Assembly: GCF_027694345.1 (NCBI RefSeq)
Contig: NZ_JAQEVU010000009.1
Span: forward strand, 11,072-75,071
DNA: 64,000 bases
Direction: 5' to 3'
From: Varibaculum timonense_A
GTDB lineage: Bacteria > Actinomycetota > Actinomycetes > Actinomycetales > Actinomycetaceae
In this document: piece by piece, positions 33,491 through 42,597 of the stretch
Position numbering within the stretch: the stretch's first letter is position 1
Layout of the letters: each line of letters begins with the position of its first letter
The notes under the pieces: generated by a model
What the model was told of the DNA's origin: nothing
The model's database searches: none
What the model saw: the letters and a program-made list of their open reading frames with translations, nothing else
Position numbers and translations under genes: made by a program

Positions 33491-34993
33491 ATGGTAAAAC
33501 AGTTGCAGCACTGGATTAATGGCGAATACGCATCGGGAAAACCCGCCGGAGAAATCAAAATCGAAGATCCGGCATTAGGGGAAGTTATCGCCACCATCCC
33601 CTCCGCCTCTAGCGAAGATTTAGATGAAGCAGTAAAAATCGCGCAGAAAGCCCAAAAAGAATGGGCAAAAATATCGTTGGCCAAACGAGTAGACATAATG
33701 TTCAAGATGCGCCACCTGGTTTTGGAAAACCAAGACAAAATGGCACGGCTCATCGTGCAAGAACACGGGAAAAACTATTCCGATGCAATCGGGGAAATCC
33801 AGCGCGGACGCGAAACTTTAGATTTTGCGTGTGGTATCAACGCCAATATGAAGGGCGAACATTCCTACCAGATTTCTACCGGCGTTGATATCTTCACCGT
33901 GCGGCAACCGGTGGGAGTAGTAGCGGGTATCTGCCCGTTCAACTTCCCGGCAATGGTACCCATGTGGATGCACCCGCTAGCTATCGCAACCGGTAATGCG
34001 ATTATTATCAAACCGGCTTCCGCTACCCCCTCGGCGGCGCTGTTCACCGGCGAGCTATACAAGCAGGCAGGACTGCCTGATGGTCTCTACCAGGTATTGA
34101 CCGGGAACCGAGATTTAGTTACCTCGATTTTGGAACATCCCGGAATCGACGCAATTTCCTTTGTTGGTTCTACCCCGGTTGCACATATTGTGCAGGACAC
34201 TGGGGTTTCTCATGGAAAACGCGTTCAGGCGCTGGGCGGGGCAAACAACCACGCTATCGTAATGCCGGATGCGGATATTGATTTTGCTGCTAAGCATATT
34301 TCGGCGGCTGCATTCGGGGCGGCTGGCGAGCGTTGCATGGCGCTACCGGTGGTAGTCGCGGTTGGCAGCGCTGGGGAAAAACTAGCCGAGAAAGTTAAAG
34401 CTCACGCTGATCAGATCCATGTAGATCAGGGCATGGCTCAGGGCTGCGAGATGGGACCGGTGATTGACAAGAAGGCTCAGGAGCGTATAGAAGGGCTCAT
34501 CACCGATGCCGAGGAACGCGGGGCAACTATTGTGCGCGATGGTCGCGGATTCCGCCCGGAGGGCTACTCGAACGGTTACTTTGTGGGACCGACTATTATC
34601 GATAACTGCCCCAAGGATGCACCCGCATATTATGAAGAAATCTTCGGACCGGTGCTGGTAATTACCCGCGCCGATAGCTATGAAGAAGCCATAGAAATCG
34701 TTAACTCTTCGCCCTTCGGTAATGGCTCTGCCATCTTCACCAATGACGGCGGAGTAGCGCGCAAGTTTACCCTAGAGGTAGAGGCCGGAATGGTGGGCGT
34801 CAACGTCCCGATTCCCACCCCGGTTGCCTACTATTCCTTTGGTGGATGGAAAGAATCCCTGCTAGGTGATACCCATATTCACGGGCCGGAGGGCGTGAAG
34901 TTCTACACCAAGGCCAAGGCGATTACTACCCGCTGGCCGAGCGAATCCGGACACTATGAAGCCACGATGAGCTTCCAGCGCGAAGAAGGCTAA
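33491..34993 (+). CDS. iolA: CoA-acylating methylmalonate/malonate-semialdehyde dehydrogenase
   Basis: Converts malonic semialdehyde to acetyl-CoA (last inositol step) or methylmalonic semialdehyde to propionyl-CoA (valine breakdown). 500 residues, family-typical, NAD-dependent ALDH fold. Active-site Cys in AGERCMALPVVV (near 286), NAD-site PFNFPAMVP (near 153) and FVGSTPVA. The start has AAAGGAG nine bases upstream. Because the window also holds iolC, B and D but not another aldehyde dehydrogenase, inositol use is the likely purpose; mmsA is an equally valid name. Confidence 0.92.
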   Translation: MVKQLQHWINGEYASGKPAGEIKIEDPALGEVIATIPSASSEDLDEAVKIAQKAQKEWAKISLAKRVDIMFKMRHLVLENQDKMARLIVQEHGKNYSDAIGEIQRGRETLDFACGINANMKGEHSYQISTGVDIFTVRQPVGVVAGICPFNFPAMVPMWMHPLAIATGNAIIIKPASATPSAALFTGELYKQAGLPDGLYQVLTGNRDLVTSILEHPGIDAISFVGSTPVAHIVQDTGVSHGKRVQALGGANNHAIVMPDADIDFAAKHISAAAFGAAGERCMALPVVVAVGSAGEKLAEKVKAHADQIHVDQGMAQGCEMGPVIDKKAQERIEGLITDAEERGATIVRDGRGFRPEGYSNGYFVGPTIIDNCPKDAPAYYEEIFGPVLVITRADSYEEAIEIVNSSPFGNGSAIFTNDGGVARKFTLEVEAGMVGVNVPIPTPVAYYSFGGWKESLLGDTHIHGPEGVKFYTKAKAITTRWPSESGHYEATMSFQREEG

Positions 34994-35005
34994 GAATAGC
35001 CGGAA

Positions 35006-35575
35006 CTAAAGGTTCAAGAACATTTGATGTAGGCGCGGGTCGCCAGTCAGTTCGGGGTGAAAAGTAACCCCAATCTGACTTCCGACCCGCGCTCCTACAA
35101 TTTTATCGTCCACCCGTCCGAGTATTTCTACTCCTGAACCCACTTCGCTAATGCGGGGAGCGCGAATGAAGGTCATTGGCAAATCGTCCATTCCCGCAAA
35201 ATTAGCCCGGGCATTAAAAGAACCAAGTTGGCGTCCATAGACATTACGTTCCACGGTAACGTCCAAGGTGCCGAGTGCGGTGCGATCGACGCTGCGTTTG
35301 CCCATAATCCGCTTTGCCAACAAAATTAAGCCTGCACAAGTACCTAAAACTGGCATTCCGGCGGTAATCATTTCCCGCACACGCTCCGCCATCCCCAGTT
35401 CAATCAACAATTTAGATTGCACCGTAGACTCTCCGCCGGGCAGCACCAAGCGGTTAAACCCACTACGTAAATCTGCGGCTTCACGCAGCTCTACCACCTG
35501 TGCACCCAGCGCTTCCAGACAATGTTCATGCTCAATAAATGCGCCTTGAACTGCTAGGACGCCAACTTTTTCCAT
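35006..35575 (-). CDS. pdxT: Pyridoxal 5'-phosphate synthase glutaminase subunit
   Basis: Releases ammonia from glutamine and channels it to PdxS. 189 residues, class I glutamine amidotransferase with LPGGESTVQSKL, the nucleophile in GTCAGLILLA (near 80) and the His-Glu pair in TFHPELTGD near the C-terminus. Lies 32 bases downstream of pdxS on the same strand, an operon. Its 3' end faces iolA, 12 bases away. Confidence 0.96.
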   Translation of the reverse strand: MEKVGVLAVQGAFIEHEHCLEALGAQVVELREAADLRSGFNRLVLPGGESTVQSKLLIELGMAERVREMITAGMPVLGTCAGLILLAKRIMGKRSVDRTALGTLDVTVERNVYGRQLGSFNARANFAGMDDLPMTFIRAPRISEVGSGVEILGRVDDKIVGARVGSQIGVTFHPELTGDPRLHQMFLNL

Positions 35576-35607
35576 ATTGTTTCGCTAACCGTTTCTATTG
35601 GAGGCGT

Positions 35608-36522
35608 TTACTTGCCGCGTTCTGCCATCAGCAGGTCAATTTCGCTTTCGTTGATCCCCACCATGGCTTCTCCCAGGTTTTCAGAAAGCTCAGCAATCAG
35701 TTTCGCGTCCCGGAAGTTAGTAACCGCTTTGACAATGGCGCTGGCGCGCTTAGCGGGATTGCCGGACTTGAAAATACCAGAACCCACGAACACGCCCTCT
35801 GCGCCTAGCTGCATCATTAAAGCAGCGTCAGCGGGAGTAGCAACGCCACCAGCTGCGAAATTCACTACCGGCAGACGCGAGGAATCGTGTACTTCTTTAA
35901 GTAGAGATAAAGGAACCTCAAGCTGCTTGGCAGCTTCAAAAAGTTCATCATCGCGCAGGCTGGAAATCCGGCGAATCTCAGCATTCATAGCACGCATATG
36001 GCGTACCGCCTGTACAACGTCACCGGTTCCCGGTTCCCCTTTGGTGCGAATCATGGTTGCGCCCTCGCCAATGCGACGTAGCGCTTCACCCAGGTTACGA
36101 GCCCCACACACGAAAGGTACTTTGAACTGGGATTTATCAATGTGGTAAACATCGTCAGCGGGGGAGAGCACTTCGGATTCATCGATATAGTCAATTTCGA
36201 TAGCCTCAAGTAGTTGTGCTTCTACGAAATGCCCAATCCGGCATTTCGCCATCACCGGGATAGAAACTGCCTCTTGAATCCCCTTAATCATTGCCGGGTC
36301 GCTCATCCGGGAAACGCCACCAGCAGCGCGAATATCTGCGGGGATACGCTCTAACGCCATCACGGCAGCCGCCCCTGCGTCCTCGGCAATCCGCGCCTGC
36401 TCGGGGGTAGTAACGTCCATAATCACGCCGCCCTTTAGCATTTGCGCTAGTTGGCGGTTTAACATAACCCGCTCGTTGAGGTCGTTTGTTTCCTGGATGC
36501 TGGTCGTATCAGCAGTTTTCAT
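35608..36522 (-). CDS. pdxS: Pyridoxal 5'-phosphate synthase lyase subunit
   Basis: Builds PLP from ribose-5-P, glyceraldehyde-3-P and ammonia. 304 residues, TIM barrel. GGVIMDVTTPEQARIAEDAG, IPVMAKCRIGHFVEAQ (catalytic Lys and conserved region near 93-110) and the second Lys in GATMIRTKGEPGTG are all conserved. First gene of pdxST. PLP feeds several enzymes here (two DegT aminotransferases, TrpB2). No PdxR-type regulator is adjacent. Confidence 0.97.
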   Translation of the reverse strand: MKTADTTSIQETNDLNERVMLNRQLAQMLKGGVIMDVTTPEQARIAEDAGAAAVMALERIPADIRAAGGVSRMSDPAMIKGIQEAVSIPVMAKCRIGHFVEAQLLEAIEIDYIDESEVLSPADDVYHIDKSQFKVPFVCGARNLGEALRRIGEGATMIRTKGEPGTGDVVQAVRHMRAMNAEIRRISSLRDDELFEAAKQLEVPLSLLKEVHDSSRLPVVNFAAGGVATPADAALMMQLGAEGVFVGSGIFKSGNPAKRASAIVKAVTNFRDAKLIAELSENLGEAMVGINESEIDLLMAERGK

Positions 36523-36641
36523 TTCCCGTTCCTTCCTGATGTGTAAGCTTTGGGGGTTTCAATCTTTTGCCCTTAAAACCCGCTAGGCGTATATCTTTAC
36601 CTTACAAATGAACACCGAAAAACGTTAGTTTACAAAAAAAC

Positions 36642-36670
36642 TTGACTCGGTGGGGTTAGTGTTTTACTTT
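36642..36670 (+). promoter_or_regulatory. Tentative promoter of the PTS operon
   Basis: -35 TTGACT (36642-36647) and a poor -10 TACTTT (36665-36670), 17 bases apart. This would start transcription about 6 bases before the RAT-like element. Confidence 0.35.
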
Positions 36671-36682
36671 GAAGAATGTATC

Positions 36683-36717
36683 TGGGTGTAACCGTCCCTT
36701 GGGTGATGGGCAATACC
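36683..36717 (+). promoter_or_regulatory. RAT-like ribonucleic antiterminator site
   Basis: GGGTGTAACC, then 15 bases, then GGGCAATACC resembles the paired halves bound by BglG/LicT/GlcT RNA-binding domains. A small hairpin AAGCG/CGCTT followed by a CTTTT run (about 36727-36753) could be the controlled terminator. The gene downstream encodes just such an antiterminator, implying autoregulation. Confidence 0.45.
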
Positions 36718-36769
36718 GGACAGGGAAAGCGAGGACGCTTCATTAACCTTTTGCAAGGAGATTCCCATC

Positions 36770-37660
36770 TTGGTAGGCAGTCAATATACGGTGACGCGCG
36801 TTTTTAATAACAACGCGGTACTGGCTTATGTTGGCAATCAAGAAAACGAGATTATTTTATTAGGACGAGGAATAGGCTTCGGTAAAAAACCCGGCTCTAA
36901 TCTTGACCCCAGTAGCGCCCAACAAACTTTCGTGGCTACTGGGAAAGATCGAGTAGCATTCCTAGAAATGCTGGAAAATGTAGAGACCCCTGTCCTGGAA
37001 ATTATTTCGCAAGCTATTAACATGGGTATCGATTTATTGGGATCCTTAGATCCCTCCATTTACCTGATGCTCACTGATCATCTGGTGTTTACGGTACAAA
37101 GGCTGCATCACGGCTCCCTGCCTCACTCCACTTTATTAGCTGAAATAGCAGCGGTTTATCCTGAAGAATTTAAAGCCGCCCAGGTGATAGTGAATTTTCT
37201 GAACTCTAATCTATGTATTAATTTGCCTCCCGATGAAGCCGCGCTTATAACTTTGCATTTGCAGGCGGCACGCACGGGAAGGAACGTAAAACGTCCTCTG
37301 GCGGAAGCAAATCAGCTCGCCAGCCTGGTAGACACGGTAGCTTCCCAGTTAGGAGTGGAGGACGTACCTAATAATCTTCGCGCCGATCTCACCGGTCATT
37401 TGGCGCACCTGCAAAGACGGGTACATGCCGGTAACTTCCGAGACAATAAAATCGCGCTTATATTGCGTGGTCAGCTAGGCGACGAATGGAGCATGGCGAA
37501 ATTATTGATCGGGAGACTTATCCAAAAACCATTAACATCGCAGGTTACAGGCGAAATTGCCTATCTGGCGATGTTTTTACATGGTTGGTGCGAAGATTTA
37601 AAAGCCGTATCGCAAGGCGCGAAGCGGTTATCCGACAAAAGGATGAATAATGAAAGATAG
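36770..37660 (+). CDS. BglG/LicT-family PTS transcription antiterminator
   Basis: 296 residues: N-terminal CAT RNA-binding domain (about 1-56), PRD1 (about 65-170; His in LTDHLVFTVQRLHHG) and PRD2 (about 175-285; His in LTGHLAHLQRRVHAG). Phosphorylation of the PRD histidines by PTS proteins sets whether it binds its RAT RNA. The TTG at 36770 follows AAGGAG by about eight bases. It overlaps the EIICB start by 11 bases, so it is first in an antiterminator-EIICB-EIIA operon and very likely controls it. Confidence 0.9.
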   Translation: MVGSQYTVTRVFNNNAVLAYVGNQENEIILLGRGIGFGKKPGSNLDPSSAQQTFVATGKDRVAFLEMLENVETPVLEIISQAINMGIDLLGSLDPSIYLMLTDHLVFTVQRLHHGSLPHSTLLAEIAAVYPEEFKAAQVIVNFLNSNLCINLPPDEAALITLHLQAARTGRNVKRPLAEANQLASLVDTVASQLGVEDVPNNLRADLTGHLAHLQRRVHAGNFRDNKIALILRGQLGDEWSMAKLLIGRLIQKPLTSQVTGEIAYLAMFLHGWCEDLKAVSQGAKRLSDKRMNNER

Positions 37661-39245
37661 AGCAATGGCAGGGCTGCAACGCTTTGGTCGTGCCCTAATG
37701 GGTGCTGTGGCAGTAATGCCCGTAGCTGCAATCCTCATGGGTATCGGTTACTGGATTGACCCTACAGGTTGGGGCGCTAATAACGTAGCTGCCTACGTGT
37801 TGATTAAAGCCGGTGGAGCGGTACTGGACAACCTGGGGTGGTTGTTTGCTATCGCCCTAGCATTCGGTTTAGCAAAAGATAATAACGGTGCGTCTGCACT
37901 ATCCGGTTTCTTGGGATATGCCACGGTTAAACTGGTAGTTGGACAGGACGCCGTAGCCTCTTACAAGGGCGTAGATTTAACGAAGCTTGAGGGCGATGCT
38001 GCTCTGAATTGGGCTTCTCAAGGTTGGGCGGCAATCAATGACAAGAACGTCTTGATTGGTATCCTGGTAGGTCTACTAGCTGCTTGGGTTTACAACCATT
38101 TCCACAAGACCAAGTTGCCTGATTTCTTGGCATTCTTCTCGGGACGCCGTTTGGTTCCTATCCTTACTTCGCTATTCTCGATCGTATTAGCGGGGATTCT
38201 GTTCGTACTGTGGCCGCTACTGTACTCGGCTCTGTTCAACTTCGGTCAATGGATTCAAGGTATGGGGGCTATCGGTGCCGGTCTGTACGCCGTTGTAAAC
38301 CGGTTGTTAATCCCCACTGGTCTACATCACGCTTTGAACTCTATTTTCTGGTTTGATGTTGTCGGGATTGATGACATCGGCAAGTTCCTAGGTGGCGGGG
38401 CAACTATTGCTGCTGCTGAAGCCGCAAAGACTGCCGCTGATTGTCCTGGCGTTTGGGATTCTGCCGCTAATACCTGTGAGGTTGTTGGGGTAGTTGGACG
38501 TTACCAGGCTGGTTTCTTCCCGATTATGATGTTCGGTCTGCCGGGCGCTGCTTTGGCTATTTACCTACGTTCTGAAGATAAGAAGAAGAAGACCGTTGCC
38601 GCTTTGATGATGGCTGGCGCGCTAGCCTCCTTCTTTACCGGTGTAACCGAGCCTCTAGAGTTCTCCTTCATGTTCGTAGCTCCGGTTCTTTACCTGGTTC
38701 ACGCCCTATTGACTGGTGTTTCGGTCGCGATTGCAGCAGCAATGCACTGGACTGCCGGTTTCGGTTTCTCTGCCGGTTTCGTAGATATGTTCCTATCGGC
38801 TCAAAACCCGGTGGCTAACAAGTGGTATATGTTGCTGGTAATGGGCGTAGTGTTCTTCGCTCTGTACTTCGTGATTTTCTATGCCTTGATTGGGGTAATG
38901 AATATGCATACTCCGGGACGGGAACTAGAAGATGACGAGCTAGATATGTCCGACCTAGAGGACGTTGATCCCTCTTCCCAAGCTGCAACTATTCTCAATG
39001 GTTTAGGTGGTGCAGAGAACATTGATACTTTGGATTATTGCACTACCCGTCTGCGGGTAAATGTAAAAGATCCGCTGAAGATTAACGAGAAAGTAATTAA
39101 AGCGGCCAAAGTGGCTGGGATTATTCGTCCTGGTCAAAAATCAATCCAAGTGGTGATTGGTCCTCAGGTTCAGTTCGTGTACGACGATATGGCAATGCTG
39201 CTAAAGTCCAGTTCAGCTGTGCTCATGGGTGAACAGGAGGAATAA
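37650..39245 (+). CDS. PTS N-acetylglucosamine/glucose-type EIICB permease
   Basis: 531 residues. EIIC domain (about 1-405, about ten helices) with GLHHALNSIFWFD, AGFFPIMMFGLPGAALAIY and the GVTEPLEFSFMFVAP substrate motif; the hinge is acidic (ELEDDELDMSDLEDVD). The EIIB domain (about 445-531) carries the phosphocysteine in TLDYCTTRLRV (near C464). The FFPIMMFGLPGAALA stretch is closer to NagE than to PtsG, so GlcNAc is the better guess and glucose the alternative. The matching EIIA follows after four bases. Confidence 0.9.
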   Translation: MKDRAMAGLQRFGRALMGAVAVMPVAAILMGIGYWIDPTGWGANNVAAYVLIKAGGAVLDNLGWLFAIALAFGLAKDNNGASALSGFLGYATVKLVVGQDAVASYKGVDLTKLEGDAALNWASQGWAAINDKNVLIGILVGLLAAWVYNHFHKTKLPDFLAFFSGRRLVPILTSLFSIVLAGILFVLWPLLYSALFNFGQWIQGMGAIGAGLYAVVNRLLIPTGLHHALNSIFWFDVVGIDDIGKFLGGGATIAAAEAAKTAADCPGVWDSAANTCEVVGVVGRYQAGFFPIMMFGLPGAALAIYLRSEDKKKKTVAALMMAGALASFFTGVTEPLEFSFMFVAPVLYLVHALLTGVSVAIAAAMHWTAGFGFSAGFVDMFLSAQNPVANKWYMLLVMGVVFFALYFVIFYALIGVMNMHTPGRELEDDELDMSDLEDVDPSSQAATILNGLGGAENIDTLDYCTTRLRVNVKDPLKINEKVIKAAKVAGIIRPGQKSIQVVIGPQVQFVYDDMAMLLKSSSAVLMGEQEE

Positions 39246-39249
39246 AACA

Positions 39250-39732
39250 GTGTTTGGCTTCGGCAAAAAGAAACAGTCCGTATTGTCTCCGCTCAGCGGA
39301 AAGCTACACGCAGTGACAGAGGTTCCCGACCCAGTGTTTGCTCAAAAAATGTTGGGTGAAGGGTTCGCTGTCCAGCCCGACAAGCAGGTTCAAGAAGTAT
39401 TGGCTCCGATTTCTGGAAAACTAATTAAGTTATTCAAAACCGGACATGCTTTTGGAATAGTCGGGGACGAAAATGGGCTGGAAGTGCTGGTACATGTAGG
39501 AATTGACACGGTACAGCTGAAAGGTGAGGGTTTTGAACTACTCGCCTGCGAAGGCGATACCGTAAGTGCCGGACAACCGATTGTTCGAGTAGATGTTCCT
39601 AAAATAATCAGCCTAGAAAAGGATCCGATTACCCCTGTGGTGTTTACTAAAAAAGCTCAGGTGGAATCAGTCAGTTCCCCTAGTGGAGATGTAAAGGCTG
39701 GAGCTAAAGGTTGCACGGTGACGTTGAAATAA
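39250..39732 (+). CDS. PTS EIIA (glucose/GlcNAc type) of the EIICB operon
   Basis: About 160 residues, EIIA-Glc fold. Phosphorylated histidine in LEVLVHVGIDTV (H82), supporting His in KTGHAFGI, and SPLSGKLHAV at the start. I chose the GTG at 39250, nine bases after AGGAGG; an ATG at 39229 would overlap EIICB and place the ribosome site inside the gene. It completes an EIICB plus EIIA pair downstream of its antiterminator gene. Paralogous to the orphan EIIA at 15.3 kb. Confidence 0.92.
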   Translation: MFGFGKKKQSVLSPLSGKLHAVTEVPDPVFAQKMLGEGFAVQPDKQVQEVLAPISGKLIKLFKTGHAFGIVGDENGLEVLVHVGIDTVQLKGEGFELLACEGDTVSAGQPIVRVDVPKIISLEKDPITPVVFTKKAQVESVSSPSGDVKAGAKGCTVTLK

Positions 39733-39761
39733 GTTCTATTCCACGCCACTGATTGTGATTA

Positions 39762-39806
39762 ATAAGGGTGGGGGCTTCAGGATAATCCTGAAGCCCCCAC
39801 CCTTAT
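39762..39806. terminator. Bidirectional terminator between the PTS and met operons
   Basis: Nearly uninterrupted perfect palindrome, arms 39762-39783 and 39785-39806 (core GGGTGGGGGCTTCAGGAT and complement), lying between two converging operons; A/T-rich flanks on both sides. Confidence 0.82.
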
Positions 39807-39822
39807 CTATTAGGTATTAGAT

Positions 39823-40647
39823 TTAAAACCCAGGTAACACAGATTTATCTGCGTATTGTTTTTCAATGAATGATTTAACTTCTGCCGAATGTAAAAGAGC
39901 ATCTAATTTCTTTACCGCTTCTGCTTTCTTGGAATCTTTTTTCCAAGCCAGAATATTTAGGGAAGGATTGTTCTCAGTGGCTTCCAAAATCAAAGCATCT
40001 GAGGGTTTCTTACCTCCACCGAGCGCAAAGTTACCGTTAATCACCGCAATATCTAGGTCGGCGAGGGAGCGCACCAATTGTGGTCCTTCTACCTCGGAGA
40101 GTTCAAAGCCACGAGGATTGTATTCTTTGGACTTCGCAATAACCGATACCAGCTGCTGCTTTTCATCCTGCGGTAATTTAATCAATCCCTTATCAGCCAG
40201 TAGCTTTAGAGCACGAGCCTGGTTGGTGGTGTCATTAATGATTCCGATTTTGGCTCCATCTTTAACATCCTTAATATCCTTGATTTTTTCGGAATAAATC
40301 CCTAGCGGCTCTAGGTGAATTCCTTCGCCATGCTCGAACTGCCAGTTATTCTTGGCGGTTACCTCATCAAAGTAGGGAACCGTCTGGAAATAGTTAGCAT
40401 CCAAATCCCCAGAGTTCAGGGCTTCATTCGGCTGGATATAGTCGGTGTATTCTTTTACTTCCAACTGAATACCTTGCTTTTCCGCCAGGTTATCGGCCAC
40501 GTAACGCAAAATCTGTGCGTGCGGAGAAGGGGAAGCACCCACGACCAGTTTATTGGCATCTTCAGCAGAATTACTGCCACAAGCGGCAAGACTCAAAGCT
40601 AAGCCAGCAGCTCCAGCTGCAGCCACAATTTTTTTCCAAGTTTTCAT
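39823..40647 (-). CDS. metQ: Methionine ABC transporter substrate-binding lipoprotein
   Basis: NlpA/MetQ lipoprotein of 274 residues: signal peptide, lipobox LAAC (Cys23), then PSPHAQILRYV and YTDYIQPNEALNSGDLDANYFQT, both hallmarks of MetQ. Binds methionine outside the membrane and delivers it to MetNI. It is the third gene of metNIQ; a hairpin with a T tract lies in the 180-base gap after metI, so its level may differ from that of MetNI. Confidence 0.95.
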   Translation of the reverse strand: MKTWKKIVAAAGAAGLALSLAACGSNSAEDANKLVVGASPSPHAQILRYVADNLAEKQGIQLEVKEYTDYIQPNEALNSGDLDANYFQTVPYFDEVTAKNNWQFEHGEGIHLEPLGIYSEKIKDIKDVKDGAKIGIINDTTNQARALKLLADKGLIKLPQDEKQQLVSVIAKSKEYNPRGFELSEVEGPQLVRSLADLDIAVINGNFALGGGKKPSDALILEATENNPSLNILAWKKDSKKAEAVKKLDALLHSAEVKSFIEKQYADKSVLPGF

Positions 40648-40782
40648 TTTAAATATCCTTATAAGTAGTTTTTAGGTAGTTTACAAAGTTTTCTTACCCG
40701 CCCTCACCAGCGTCTACGAAATGGACTAGGGAGGGGGATTCCTGGATAGCAAGTGCCACTCCAGAAAAAATAACTTTTAACG

Positions 40783-40803
40783 AAAACCGCTAGAATTAGC
40801 GGT
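40783..40803 (-). terminator. Intercistronic hairpin between metI and metQ
   Basis: On the minus strand ACCGCTA-ATTC-TAGCGGT followed by TTTT (stem 40786-40803). A partial terminator or an mRNA-stabilising stem inside the operon; no separate metQ promoter is clear. Confidence 0.5.
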
Positions 40804-40827
40804 AATAGGTCCCCGACTGGTTTTCCC

Positions 40828-41568
40828 TTAACGGTGATCTACCAGCCGGCTAAGCATATCTCCTAGCCACTGTACAATGACCACGATTAGCAGGATGTCG
40901 ATGACTACGATTAGCATTACGTCACCCATAAACTGGTTGTAACCATAGTTTATAGCGAGAGCGCCCAGACCGCCGGTGCCTAAAGTACCCGCCATCGCCC
41001 CATAACCAATCAAAGAAATCAAAGTGACGGTAACTGATTGGATTAGAGCGGGTAGCGCCTCACGCACCTGTACCCCCATCATAATCTGCCAATTGGAAGC
41101 CCCCGCCATTTTTGCGGCCTCCAATTTGCCACTCTCCACTCCCTGGACATTGGATTCGACCAGGCGAGCAAAGAAAGGAGCTGCTGCCAGCGTTAATGGC
41201 ACTACGGCAGCTTTCCAGCCCAAAGTCGTGCCCACTAGCAGGCGAGTAAAGGGAATAATCGAAATCATCAAAATGATAAAAGGTAACGAGCGTCCCACAT
41301 TCACAATGAATCCCAGCACTGCGTAGAGCACGCGCGCGACTTTAGACCCTGACAATAGCCCTGCGGGAGCGGTCGCCACCAGCAGCAGACCAATAGGCAA
41401 TCCCAACAGAATCGAGAATAATCCCGCCCATAAAGACATATAAATCGTCTCTAAAGTGGCGTCCAGCAGATTATTAGTAATCACCGGATTGGAAAACCAG
41501 CGGCCAGAGCTATCCGCGGCTAAGGGCATCATATTCACAACCTGTGAGGTAGTAGCGATAAGACTCAT
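40828..41568 (-). CDS. metI: Methionine ABC transporter permease
   Basis: 246 residues with about five membrane helices. The MetI signature is present: GLPIGLLLVATAPAGLL, NVGRSLPFIILMISIIPFTRLLVG and the ATPase-coupling loop GKLEAAKMAGASNWQIMMGV (near 146-165). The first codons overlap the end of metN by four bases (start ATG at 41568), indicating coupled translation. It forms the channel half of MetNI. Confidence 0.95.
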   Translation of the reverse strand: MSLIATTSQVVNMMPLAADSSGRWFSNPVITNNLLDATLETIYMSLWAGLFSILLGLPIGLLLVATAPAGLLSGSKVARVLYAVLGFIVNVGRSLPFIILMISIIPFTRLLVGTTLGWKAAVVPLTLAAAPFFARLVESNVQGVESGKLEAAKMAGASNWQIMMGVQVREALPALIQSVTVTLISLIGYGAMAGTLGTGGLGALAINYGYNQFMGDVMLIVVIDILLIVVIVQWLGDMLSRLVDHR

Positions 41569-42587
41569 GCTCGCACCTCCGTATAGATGTGATGATTTTC
41601 CATTTCGCGGATAAAAGCGTCCAGTCTCGTGGATTCTACCCCTACAGCCAAGCGACCAACTTGAGTGGTGCCCACAGTTTCAAAAGTTCCGGCAACGATA
41701 TCGCCCCGCAGCTCAGCAACCAAATCCATAACTTTCGAACCGGTAGGTACCCCTGGTGAAGAAGTAAACGCAATATCCACCACCGTGGCCGCTTTACCCT
41801 GTAAAGTTACTTCGCCCTCTACATTAGGGGGTGGAACCAGGTCTTTAGCTAGCCGCGAGGAGTGCGCTTTGACTACATCTGCTACCGACCCCGTCTGCAC
41901 AATTTTCCCGCCCTCTAACAAGGTGACATGAGTGCAAATCTCCCGAACCACACTCATCTCGTGGGTAATAATCAGAACGGTAACGCCCAGACGGTCATGA
42001 ACATCCTTAATCAAATGCAGAATCTGCTGGGTAGATTCCGTATCCAAAGCGCTGGTAGGTTCGTCACACAGCAATACTTGGGGTTCGTCGGCAAGTGCCC
42101 GGGCGACCCCTATTCGTTGTTGCTGCCCCCCGGAAAGCTGAGAGGGGTAAGACGAGCCACGATCATGCAGCCCCACCAAATCCAGGAGCTTTTGTACCCG
42201 CTCGTGACGTTCACCGCGTTTTTGTCCCGCCAAATACAGCGGATAGGCAATATTTCCGGCGGCTGTACGCGAATCGAGCAGGTTAGCCGCTTGAAACACC
42301 ATCCCGATAGAGCGACGTGCCTGGCGAAGATGCTTTTCCGAAAGAGTAGAAAGGTTTTGACCGGCAACCAGAATCTCGCCGGAAGTTGGACGTTCCAGTG
42401 CGGTTAAACAGCGGATTAGAGTAGATTTTCCGGCTCCCGATTGACCAACGATACCGTGGATTTCTCCCGCCCCGATTTTTAAGGAAATCCCATCAAGGGC
42501 GTGTAGTTTGTCCTGCTTTTTGCGGGGATAAATCTTATAAACGTCCCGCAATTCAATCAGCGGTTTATCCGTTTTAACGCTAGTCAT
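41565..42587 (-). CDS. metN: Methionine ABC transporter ATP-binding protein
   Basis: 340 residues. Walker A GQSGAGKST (near 48-56), signature LSGGQQQRIGVARAL, Walker B VLLCDEPTSALD, switch His in IITHEMSVV; the C-terminal NIL domain (about 262-338) senses methionine and blocks transport when it is abundant. First gene of metNIQ. A SAM riboswitch lies immediately upstream, so the operon is controlled both by SAM at the RNA level and by methionine at the protein level. Confidence 0.96.
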   Translation of the reverse strand: MTSVKTDKPLIELRDVYKIYPRKKQDKLHALDGISLKIGAGEIHGIVGQSGAGKSTLIRCLTALERPTSGEILVAGQNLSTLSEKHLRQARRSIGMVFQAANLLDSRTAAGNIAYPLYLAGQKRGERHERVQKLLDLVGLHDRGSSYPSQLSGGQQQRIGVARALADEPQVLLCDEPTSALDTESTQQILHLIKDVHDRLGVTVLIITHEMSVVREICTHVTLLEGGKIVQTGSVADVVKAHSSRLAKDLVPPPNVEGEVTLQGKAATVVDIAFTSSPGVPTGSKVMDLVAELRGDIVAGTFETVGTTQVGRLAVGVESTRLDAFIREMENHHIYTEVRA

Positions 42588-42597
42588 AAGTCCCTTT

